Source: Pelagicoccus sp. SDUM812002
GTDB taxonomy: Bacteria; Verrucomicrobiota; Verrucomicrobiia; Opitutales; Opitutaceae
DNA length: 64,000 nt
Direction: 5' to 3'
NCBI RefSeq assembly: GCF_031127835.1
Contig: NZ_JARXHX010000001.1
Location: 310,001-374,000, forward strand
A model generated the notes under the pieces. The model was not told the DNA's origin. It ran no database searches and saw nothing but the letters and a program-made list of their open reading frames with translations. Of this stretch, positions 13,009 to 20,351 are shown one piece after another. The translations under genes were made by a program, and so were the position numbers. Numbering within the stretch: position 1 is the stretch's first letter; the number at the start of each line of letters is the position of its first letter.

Positions 13009-13018
13009 AAAAGCTCAG

Positions 13019-14398
13019 ATGCACTTCAAAAAAACGCTCCTATCCCTGCGCACAATAGGTCTTGTCGCAGGAATCGCCGTATCAAGTTACTGCCCAGCTC
13101 TCGCAGAAGATTTCCATACTTGGGCAGAGAGCCCTCCCATGGGCTGGAATAGTTGGGATTGCTTTGGGACCACAGTCACTGAAAAGCAAATCAAAGAACA
13201 AGCCGACTTCATGTCCACGCACCTCAAAGACCATGGCTGGGAATATATAGTGGTCGATATTCAATGGTATCAGCCTACGGCCAAGGGACACGACTACGAG
13301 GAGGGAGCGATACTAGCGATGGACAAATACAGCCGTCTGCTCCCCGCACCAGAGAAATTTCCTTCCGCCGTCAAAGGAAGAGGCTTCAAGGAACTAGCAG
13401 CCTACGTGCATTCAAAAGGGCTAAAATTCGGCATCCACATGATGCGTGGCATACCGAGACAAGCAGTACTGCAAAACACACTAATCAGAGGGACGCAGGC
13501 CAGAGCGGCAGATATAGCCGACACGTCCAGTACTTGCTCATGGAACCCTGATATGTACGGAGTAGACATGAGTAAAGAGGGGGCTACCGAATACTATGAT
13601 TCCCTCTACAAATTGTACGCATCATGGGGAGTAGACTATGTCAAAATCGATGATATAAGCCGCCCCTACGATTCGATTCAACAAGCCGAGATTGAAGCCA
13701 TTCGCAACGCAATAGACAAAACGGGACGACCGATTGTCTTAAGCCTATCCCCCGGAGAAACCCCGCTAGAGGCAGGAGAACACGTCTACCAGCATTCCAA
13801 TCTATGGCGGATCAGCGACGATTTCTGGGATGGATGGCCGTCTATGCTCGACCAATTCAAACGCCTTCATGACTGGACACCTTACCGGATAAGCGGCGCA
13901 TGGCCCGATGCTGATATGCTTCCCCTGGGGATAATCAAATTTGATCGTCCTACCCGTTTCACCCGCACCGAGCAATATACACTTATGACTCTCTGGAGCA
14001 TCGCCAAATCTCCGCTCATGCACGGAGGCGATATGACAAAGACAGACGACTTCACCTTATCTCTCCTGACAAACGACGAAGTCCTCGCCGTTAACCAACA
14101 CAGCGAAAATAACCGTCAGCTGTTCCGCACAGAGGACGGTCTTATCGCCTGGGTCTCAGATGATCCAGAATCTGGAGACAAGTACCTCGCAGTCTTCAAC
14201 ACGAAAGACCGACCCGAAGGAGCATCCCAAAAAACTACAATCACAGTCGCCATACCGGTAGCCGATCTAGGCTTCGAGGGCATGGTAAAGATTCGAGACC
14301 TGTGGGCGAGAGAAGACCTTCCCGCGACGCGCGACAGATTCACCGCAGCCGTACCTCACCACGGTGCCGCATTGTTCCGCCTCAGCGCGGTTAATTGA
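13019..14398 (+). CDS. GH27 alpha-galactosidase / beta-L-arabinopyranosidase, secreted
   Basis: The 459-residue protein has a signal peptide (cleavage near ALAED) and a GH27 TIM barrel beginning PPMGWNSWDCFG. The nucleophile is D211 in VKIDDI and the acid/base is D268 in RISDDFW. A C-terminal beta domain closes the protein. The family cleaves alpha-galactosides, and some members cleave beta-L-arabinopyranosides, which also fits arabinogalactan. It is the last intact gene of the hydrolase run. Bases 14399-14494 after it hold no recognisable gene, and then a broken PL4 gene begins. Confidence 0.92.
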   Translation: MHFKKTLLSLRTIGLVAGIAVSSYCPALAEDFHTWAESPPMGWNSWDCFGTTVTEKQIKEQADFMSTHLKDHGWEYIVVDIQWYQPTAKGHDYEEGAILAMDKYSRLLPAPEKFPSAVKGRGFKELAAYVHSKGLKFGIHMMRGIPRQAVLQNTLIRGTQARAADIADTSSTCSWNPDMYGVDMSKEGATEYYDSLYKLYASWGVDYVKIDDISRPYDSIQQAEIEAIRNAIDKTGRPIVLSLSPGETPLEAGEHVYQHSNLWRISDDFWDGWPSMLDQFKRLHDWTPYRISGAWPDADMLPLGIIKFDRPTRFTRTEQYTLMTLWSIAKSPLMHGGDMTKTDDFTLSLLTNDEVLAVNQHSENNRQLFRTEDGLIAWVSDDPESGDKYLAVFNTKDRPEGASQKTTITVAIPVADLGFEGMVKIRDLWAREDLPATRDRFTAAVPHHGAALFRLSAVN

Positions 14399-14494
14399 TG
14401 TAGGTTCACCAGAGTCTAGGCGCAACTATCAGAAAAAACCGTGGAGAGCTACCAACGACTAGAGCTAGTAGTGCACTCAAAGCGACTCATCTGA

Positions 14495-15863
14495 AATCCC
14501 CCAAAATCCCTCAACACCGCATACGGAAACGGAGCCGACGAAGACGTCGCCGACGAATCACCCGACGACACTTCAGGTGGACGCGCCTTCCTGGAAATGC
14601 GCTCGCGCAACGTATCCGGATCCGTTCGCCACAAGGTTCCCTTTCTCCGCTTCGACCTCTCGAGCCTCTCCGCTCCTACCGACAATACGACACTGCAGCT
14701 CTGGGTGCCTTCCAGTGGGCTCGATTCCGAATCCTTCTCCATCGACGTCTTTGGAGTGAACGATGGCGTCAGCGGCGAAGATAAGTGGAACGCAGCCTCG
14801 CTTTCCTACAATACCGCTCCCGGGCTAACCACCGGCAACGCCGACGTCGACCGCGACCATGTAGCGAACGAAGTAAGCTACCTCGGAAGCATAACGTACC
14901 CGGGCAGCAACTACACCGGCGCCATCGAACTTTCATCGCAAGAACTCGGCGACTTCATCGCAGCCGATACCAACGGAGCCGCTACGATCTTCCTCGAGGC
15001 TCAGGTCGCCGACGTCGGAAGAGATTTCGCCATCCATATCCGCACCGCGGAAGGCGTCGGAACCCAAGCAGACGACTTCGCCCCGACTCTCGTATTTTCC
15101 GACGGCGTGCCGCAAAGCGTTGTCACCAGCACAGACACGGGTAGCAGCATCATCCTCGACAACGGCATCGTACAAGCGGTGTTCACCAAGGACGACGGTG
15201 TCTGCACCGACCTTAGACTGGAAGGCGGCAGCAATCTGCTGGCCAACGGCGGCAGGCTCTACCTCGATTCGAATTCAGGTGGCAGCTATTATGGATACAA
15301 CGGCACTTACGAGCTGCTTGAAAGTACTGACCAGAAAGCTCACATCCGCTTCACCGGTCGCATGGGAGAGTTTACCGCTACCCTTAACTACGTGCTGCAG
15401 GCGGGCGAATCCGGCTTCCACGCCTACGTAGAGCTCGACCATGGAGCGGGAGACGCAGCGGCCTACCTCGAGCAATTCCGAATGGTGATGCGCTGCGACC
15501 CGACTATTTTCGATCGCGCCTTCAGCTCCGAAACCAAGACGGGCCAAATGATCGACCCCGCCTTGATCGCCAGCACGCCTCAGGTAATTGACGCGACTCA
15601 CAAGCTTCCAGCCAGCAGCAGCTATACGGAAACGACCGGGCTGACGGAAGACGGTTTCCCGACCTATACGAAGTACGACTGGGCAGACTATATCGAGAAC
15701 CACAAAGCCCACGGACTCTCCAGCCAAACCGCCGGACTCTGGATGCTCACCGGCAGCGAGGAATACATGAACGGAGGATCGGGCAAGGCGGAACTCATGG
15801 TCCACAGCACTAGCCAAGATACAGCTGGCTGCCGACGAACCTTGGCAAAAGCTCTACGGCCCA
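14495..15863 (+). pseudogene. PL4 rhamnogalacturonan lyase remnant with N-terminal DNRLRE-type domain
   Basis: The readable frame opens just after a TGA at 14492 with no signal peptide or plausible start, directly inside a DNRLRE-type carbohydrate-associated domain (VPFLRFDLSSL). It then continues into the PL4 fold (IILDNGIVQAVFTKDDG, later GLWMLTGSEEYMNGG). Near 15820 an internal deletion and frameshift occur: the next PL4 block, ADEPWQKLYGP, is in another frame and stops at about 15863, where an ISL3 fragment starts. Both ends are therefore missing and the gene is dead. It indicates that the locus once attacked rhamnogalacturonan-I backbones. The C-terminal part was not found elsewhere in the window. 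Confidence 0.78.
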
Positions 15864-16139
15864 GCGAAACACGCTGTCCCAGCTGGTGCGGAAGGTGTCG
15901 GCGACCTACTTCCCGCTCAGATGCCTGGCCCAGCGGGCGAGGAAAAGCTCGTAGGGCTTGGTGACGGGGCTTTTCACTTCAGCCCAAGGTAGGCTCTCGA
16001 CCTTCACCCCGCAGCTCGGGCAGTCCACTCGCCTCATGCGATAGGCGAAGTAGAACTTGTGCCCCCACAGCGGTACGAACTGGAAGCGCCTCTCCCGCCT
16101 GGAGGTGTCTTAGACGGCGGACTTGCACCGTAAGCGGTA

Positions 16140-17651
16140 CTAAATCTGCCCCCTTGACTTGGTCCAGTTCGACGGCGTGAGCGCGGAGCGCTCTTCTTTT
16201 GAAAGTTTGCCCAAGTCGGTTTTCAGCAGGGCGGTCAAGTATTCCAGCGGCTGGACGTCGAGGCGCTGGCAGCTGATCAGGATCGAGTAGAGGATGGCCG
16301 CCCGTTTGCCCGCGTCGGGATGTCCGACAAACAACCAGTTCTTCTTGCCAACTGCCGTTGGCCTGATCGCGTTTTCCATCGCGTTGTTGTCGATGTCCAC
16401 GCGGCCATGCTCGAGGTAGGTCGAAAGGTAGTCCCAATGGTTGAGCGAGTAGTCGCAGGCTACAGCTAACTCGCCGGCTGGCAGTTTGCCGTGTCTTACG
16501 ATTACCAATACGCGCTTGAGGCGAGCGTGCGTGTTGGCGGCCTTCGCAAGGCGAAGAGCTTTTGCCCCCTCGTCGCCGAACCCTTCTTCGCCGGCTCGGC
16601 GTTCGCGGATAGTCTTCTCCACCCCGTAGAGCTTTCCTATGAGCTTGAGGACTAGGTTGCACTCGCGGGGATGGCGTTCCTTGATCTCGAAGAACTTACG
16701 GCGGGCGTGGGCCCAGCATCCGGCTAGTTCTATGGATGCTTCGTCCTTCTCGAGCTTGACGTAAGCTTGATACATGTCGGCTTGCAGCACGCCGGCGAAG
16801 CCAGCGATATGCTTCGTAACCGATTTATGGCTACGCGAGGTTCGCCACTTGTAGCAGACCTCCGCGCCTGGACGCGTGAAGCCGCAAAGCTGGCCTTGCC
16901 GGCTTTTCTTTTCCCCGTAATCGGGATCGCAGTACCTTATTGGCGTTTCGTCCGCCTGAAGGTAGTTTCCGCCGAGCAATCGCATTTCCATGCAGTCGTA
17001 AATCGGCTCGACGTGCTCGGCGACTTTTTCAACCCAGCGTACGAGGTTTTGGCGAGCGACGGTAAAGCCGTAGCGCTTGTACATCGAGCATTGGCGGTAG
17101 AGCGGAAGGTGGTCCAAGAACTTGGATACAACAATGTACGCGAGCAGATCGGCGGAAGCAATGCCTTCGACCGCGCGAAAAGGGGCAGGCGCGAGAACCG
17201 GAGCCTTGGACTTGTCGTCGATTTTCCGATACTTGGGGCGGACGATCCTGCGTCGCGAGAAGACCGGCGGCTGGATCTTGACTTCAAAAGTTTCCTCCGC
17301 GTCGATACGCTTGTAGGCGTCGGGATCGGCCTCGACCTCCTCCGGCTCGACCACGACCTCCTCGGTGACGGGGAGGTTGCCGTAGAGCTCGTCGCGGCTG
17401 TGGCGCTTGGTGGGCTTGCGGCGTTCGTAGGCGACTTTTTCTTTGGCCGTTTCCTCGCGCTTGGCCTCCTCGAGGAGGCCCTCGAGCATGTCGAGCTGGC
17501 GGGAGTCGAGCTTTTCGGACTTCCCTCCCGCGAAGACCTGGCGACGAAACCATGCGATCTGGGCTTCCAACGCGGCGATGCGCCCGTCCTTTTTCGACAG
17601 CTCCGCCTTGAGCTTTTCGTTCTCGGAAAAGACTGTTTCGACGGGCGGCAT
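16140..17651 (-). CDS. tnpC: IS66 transposase TnpC
   Basis: The 503-residue DDE transposase has an N-terminal coiled-coil/leucine-zipper segment (about residues 8-50), a zinc-binding-type region and the DDE_Tnp_IS66 core with QADETPIRYCD, the ADMYQAY block and a C-terminal HGRVDIDNNAMENAIRP block holding the final acidic residue. The length matches the family. It ends 11 bp inside the left inverted repeat. The long opposite-strand frame over it (16767-17654) is a shadow of its codon pattern. Confidence 0.93.
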   Translation of the reverse strand: MPPVETVFSENEKLKAELSKKDGRIAALEAQIAWFRRQVFAGGKSEKLDSRQLDMLEGLLEEAKREETAKEKVAYERRKPTKRHSRDELYGNLPVTEEVVVEPEEVEADPDAYKRIDAEETFEVKIQPPVFSRRRIVRPKYRKIDDKSKAPVLAPAPFRAVEGIASADLLAYIVVSKFLDHLPLYRQCSMYKRYGFTVARQNLVRWVEKVAEHVEPIYDCMEMRLLGGNYLQADETPIRYCDPDYGEKKSRQGQLCGFTRPGAEVCYKWRTSRSHKSVTKHIAGFAGVLQADMYQAYVKLEKDEASIELAGCWAHARRKFFEIKERHPRECNLVLKLIGKLYGVEKTIRERRAGEEGFGDEGAKALRLAKAANTHARLKRVLVIVRHGKLPAGELAVACDYSLNHWDYLSTYLEHGRVDIDNNAMENAIRPTAVGKKNWLFVGHPDAGKRAAILYSILISCQRLDVQPLEYLTALLKTDLGKLSKEERSALTPSNWTKSRGQI

Positions 17652-17696
17652 TGAGCGTATCTACATAGAGGATACGCCCTTCGAATCAACCTTTTT

Positions 17697-18047
17697 TCAA
17701 CGTTCGTACCATGCCTTCGCCATGCCCTCCTTAAGGTCGATGCCGCCGAGCAGCATCGAAAGGGCTTCGCTCTTGAGCCTGAGCTTGCCGCTGGCGGCGC
17801 CGCCTGTCCTGGGCCAGGTGAAGCCTCCCTTCTCGAGGCGTTTCGCCAGAACCCACAGACCGGTGCCGTCGAAGAAGAGGATCTTCAAGCGGTTGCGGCG
17901 CTTGTTGGAGAAGACGAACATCCCTCCCTGCAGCGGATTTTCCTTCAGCTGTTCGGCGGCGACTGCATAGAGCCCGTCGAAGCTCTTGCGCATATCGACC
18001 GGGTCGACCGCGAGATAAATGCGAACCGCAGAGGAAAAGCTCAACAT
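17697..18047 (-). CDS. tnpB: IS66 accessory protein TnpB
   Basis: The 116-residue protein starts MLSFSSAVRIYLAVDPVDMR and contains the family signature DMRKSFDGL, then NKRRNRLKILFFDGTGLWV. The ATG at 18047 overlaps the tnpA stop by 7 bases (ATGTTGA), the normal translational coupling in IS66. A longer in-frame extension upstream only overlaps tnpA and is not used. Confidence 0.93.
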   Translation of the reverse strand: MLSFSSAVRIYLAVDPVDMRKSFDGLYAVAAEQLKENPLQGGMFVFSNKRRNRLKILFFDGTGLWVLAKRLEKGGFTWPRTGGAASGKLRLKSEALSMLLGGIDLKEGMAKAWYER

Positions 18048-18343
18048 GCCTTCAGCTCCCGTATCCAGCTTGCGACGACGGACTTTTCGGCGCTGAGCGG
18101 GAACTCCGCCCAGATTCCGTTGGGCAAGGCGACGCTCAGTCGCGCGTCGTTGGGTTCGGCTTCGCCGACCTCGACGAACTCCACCGTCTTGGCGGGCTGG
18201 GGGCCGAGCCAACGTTTGAGCGTGGGGTAGCTCACGTTCATCTCCTTGCAGAATCGCGACGCGTTGAGGCCGCTTTGGCGGAAGAGCTCAACAAGCTCTT
18301 TCTTCTGGTCTTCAGTGTAACGTTTTCCTCGTTCGGTAGACAT
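18041..18343 (-). CDS. tnpA: IS66 accessory protein TnpA (helix-turn-helix)
   Basis: The 100-residue protein has an N-terminal helix-turn-helix (YTEDQKKELVELFRQSGLNA through NVSYPTLKRWL) and a short variable tail. It is the first gene of the IS66 operon, starting 59 bp inside the right inverted repeat, and its stop overlaps the tnpB start. Confidence 0.92.
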   Translation of the reverse strand: MSTERGKRYTEDQKKELVELFRQSGLNASRFCKEMNVSYPTLKRWLGPQPAKTVEFVEVGEAEPNDARLSVALPNGIWAEFPLSAEKSVVASWIRELKAC

Positions 18344-18803
18344 GAACTGAAAATAGCGGAAATGCTATCAAGCGTCTAGGGGGCAGATATAATACCGCTT
18401 ACCTTGCACCCGCAGCCCGAACAGATTGTCTTTGAGCCCTTGCGGGGGAGGATGGTCGCGACTATGCTCTGGCAGCGTCCCGCGTTCTCCAAACCGACCG
18501 CATCGTAGACAAAGCCATTGAGTCGGCAGACCTTGTTGAGTAATCTCTTCAACTGCACCGACATCTTTTGGCTGAGTTTGTTTTCACACCCTACGATGGG
18601 AAGGCACCAGGGCGCTTGTCCATCCCGACTGGAAATCAAAGACGTAGCTTTTCGAAGAAAATCGAACGCCCCTCCCACTTCATCGGACGAAGTGAAGGGC
18701 AATCTCGTATAAAGAGTCCTGCCAGCAGGACCGAGCGCAACGAGTTTATGCCGAAATTGACCTTGCTAGCAGCGTAGCACGATGGAACTGGATACGATTT
18801 TAG

Positions 18804-18838
18804 CCATTAATTATTCGAAAGACCCAAATAATTAATGG
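18804..18838. repeat. 12-bp perfect inverted repeat
   Basis: CCATTAATTATT and AATAATTAATGG flank an 11-base spacer in the gene-free stretch 18721-18860 between the ISL3 end and an IS5 remnant. It is AT-rich with no T tract, so a terminator is unlikely. It could be an old IS end or a protein-binding site. Confidence 0.5.
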
Positions 18839-18859
18839 GTTGAGGAGCGCTTCCAGCAC

Positions 18860-19556
18860 CAAGCCTCTGGGCAGGCCTTATAAGGACCTCGATGGTACAC
18901 TCGACGGCATTTGGTGGATACTCTGCACCGGATCAATGTGGAACCAGCTTCCTGCCCGATTCGGAAAGTGGAACAGCGTTTAGCGCGCGTTTAGCCGCTG
19001 GTTCAAGTTCGGCGTCTAGGAGGAAATCCTCGCCATCCTACGCTCGAAGGCGTGGCCGTGATGCTCGACGCCACTCACGTGAAAGCTTATCAGGACGCTT
19101 CCAAGTATCCATTAACAGCAGAGGAACAAAGACTTGGAAAGACCAAGGGTGGTTGCGACACGAAGATCTCCGCCGCAGTGAACGTGGTCGGATTGCCCTT
19201 GAGCATGCGACTGGTTTGCGGAAACGAGCACGACAGCATTAGCCGTGTGGATACGAGGACTTGTGGATGGAAGCTTCCTGCTTGCCGACAAGGCCTACGA
19301 CAGCGACGCGATCCGTTGCGATGTCAAGGACTGCGGCGGCATCGCCGTGATACATCCGCGAGCTAACCGGAAGCGAAAAATCGAGAAACTCAACTAGATT
19401 GTAAAAACCAGGCATCGTGTTGAAAACTTCTTCGCTAAAATAAAGCGGAACAGGAGAATCGGCACTCGCTATGACAAACTTGAGAAAACCTATATGGGAT
19501 TCGTAAATATCGCTGCATTAGTGGATTGGGTTAAATTTGATTTTGTCCACACGGCC
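18860..19556 (+). mobile_element. Degenerate IS5-family remnant (related to the 875-bp copies)
   Basis: The transposase is readable only in pieces across shifting frames: DGIWWILCTGSMWNQ-like sequence, VMLDATHVKAYQDASKYP, GGCDTKISAAVNVVGLPLSM, LLADKAYDSDAIR and the end KTYMGFVNIAALVDWVKFDF. The right end (TTTTGTCCACACGGCC) matches the copies at 27629, 43538 and 50687. The left third and its inverted repeat are missing, and the 5' part is more diverged than the other copies, so this is the oldest copy. It carries many stops. Confidence 0.8.
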
Positions 19557-19739
19557 TAAAGCTATTTTTCCGAACTGCATTACCCGAGGACTCCAAAGCA
19601 ATTGCCTTCAAAGCTCAACAACTACACTACGCAAATAGGTATCGGAATACGCATTGGTCTCTGCTTTCCGTATGTGCAAGATATAAACTGCGATTGACGG
19701 GCAAAGCCCTCCCACCACAAGCTTTCAACTCTGAGGCGC

Positions 19740-20232
19740 CTACTCGAGATTGATCTCTAAAGGAACCCTTATCTCGGGAAAAGCTTCGGGGTCGGCTTCA
19801 TAGTCTAACTCCTTTACGTAATCGCGAACCGCAGAGTCGTATACGACAACCGCTCGGGCTAGCTCGTCTCCAATATTCTCCGCATGATGGGGTACACCTC
19901 TTTCAACCCCAAAGGTATCACCTTCCTCAAGGATAACATAGTTGTCGCCCCAAGACTGTTTTACTCGCCCTTCGAGAACGTATAGAATCTCCTCACTTTT
20001 AAAGTGGATGTGTCTAGCTCCGCCGTCTCCTGGTTTAAACGATACGATACCCAGTGTCAGACCCTTCGGCATTTCCAATTTTTCCCCCAGCAACCCACTT
20101 TAGAGTCCCCCAGTCTTCGTGTACGATCGCTTCCTCGGCTACACCGGACCGATAAACTCTCCGGCTTACGCTACTACCGTCTCGTAAGCTCTGAATTTTT
20201 TCTTCTATTTCCGCGGTAGAGGCTTCTTCCAC
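19740..20232 (-). pseudogene. Cupin-domain protein, broken by one extra base
   Basis: Two overlapping frames together make one cupin. Residues MEEASTAEIEEKIQSLRDG to WVAGGKIGNAEG lie in the first frame. LTLGIVSFKPGDGGARHIHF through the EEILYVLEGRV, GDTFGVERGVPHHAENIGDE and C-terminal strands lie in the second. Removing one G from the GAAGGG run near 20058 would join them into a protein of about 163 residues. The metal-type histidines (RHIHF, PHHAE) are kept. It lies downstream of the PVC dehydrogenase on the same strand (120-bp gap) and may act on a sugar product of that pathway. A sequencing error cannot be excluded. The 19557-19739 stretch has no gene. Confidence 0.7.
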
Positions 20233-20351
20233 AAGCGTGTCATGAGCATGAAGTCTTATTACTGTCGTCGCCGCTAAAAAAAACGATTACCGAGAGCTTG
20301 TGCAGTTTTCTAGAAGTTTCATTTCTAATTCGCAACATCATCTATCCCTTT

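Larger units (their letters stand above)
16130..18402 (-). mobile_element. Intact IS66-family insertion sequence
   Basis: The 2273-bp element is bounded by inverted repeats beginning GTAAGCGGTA and sharing 23 of about 25 bases. It is flanked by an 8-bp target duplication, CTTGCACC, at 16122-16129 and 18403-18410. It carries tnpA, tnpB and tnpC in the usual order on the minus strand with open frames. It interrupts an ISL3 transposase at its zinc-finger region. Confidence 0.95.
15864..18720 (-). mobile_element. ISL3-family remnant split by an IS66 insertion
   Basis: Two pieces of one transposase read on the minus strand on either side of the IS66 element. The N-terminal piece lies at about 18564-18411 (LKRLLNKVCRLNGFVYDAV, then the CSGCGCK zinc-finger start). 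The C-terminal piece lies at 16121-15864 (RRVDCPSCGVKVESLPWAE, then ELFLARWARHLS, an in-frame TAG, and FRTSWDSVF). The outer right end at 18720 reads GGACTCTTTATACGAG on the minus strand, a typical ISL3 terminus. The other end is lost where PL4 sequence resumes. The element was therefore a partial copy when IS66 entered, or lost its end later. Confidence 0.8.

Noticed and set aside
16767-17654. A 295-codon plus-strand frame
   Set aside because: It lies opposite IS66 tnpC and has no domain character; it arises from tnpC codon use.
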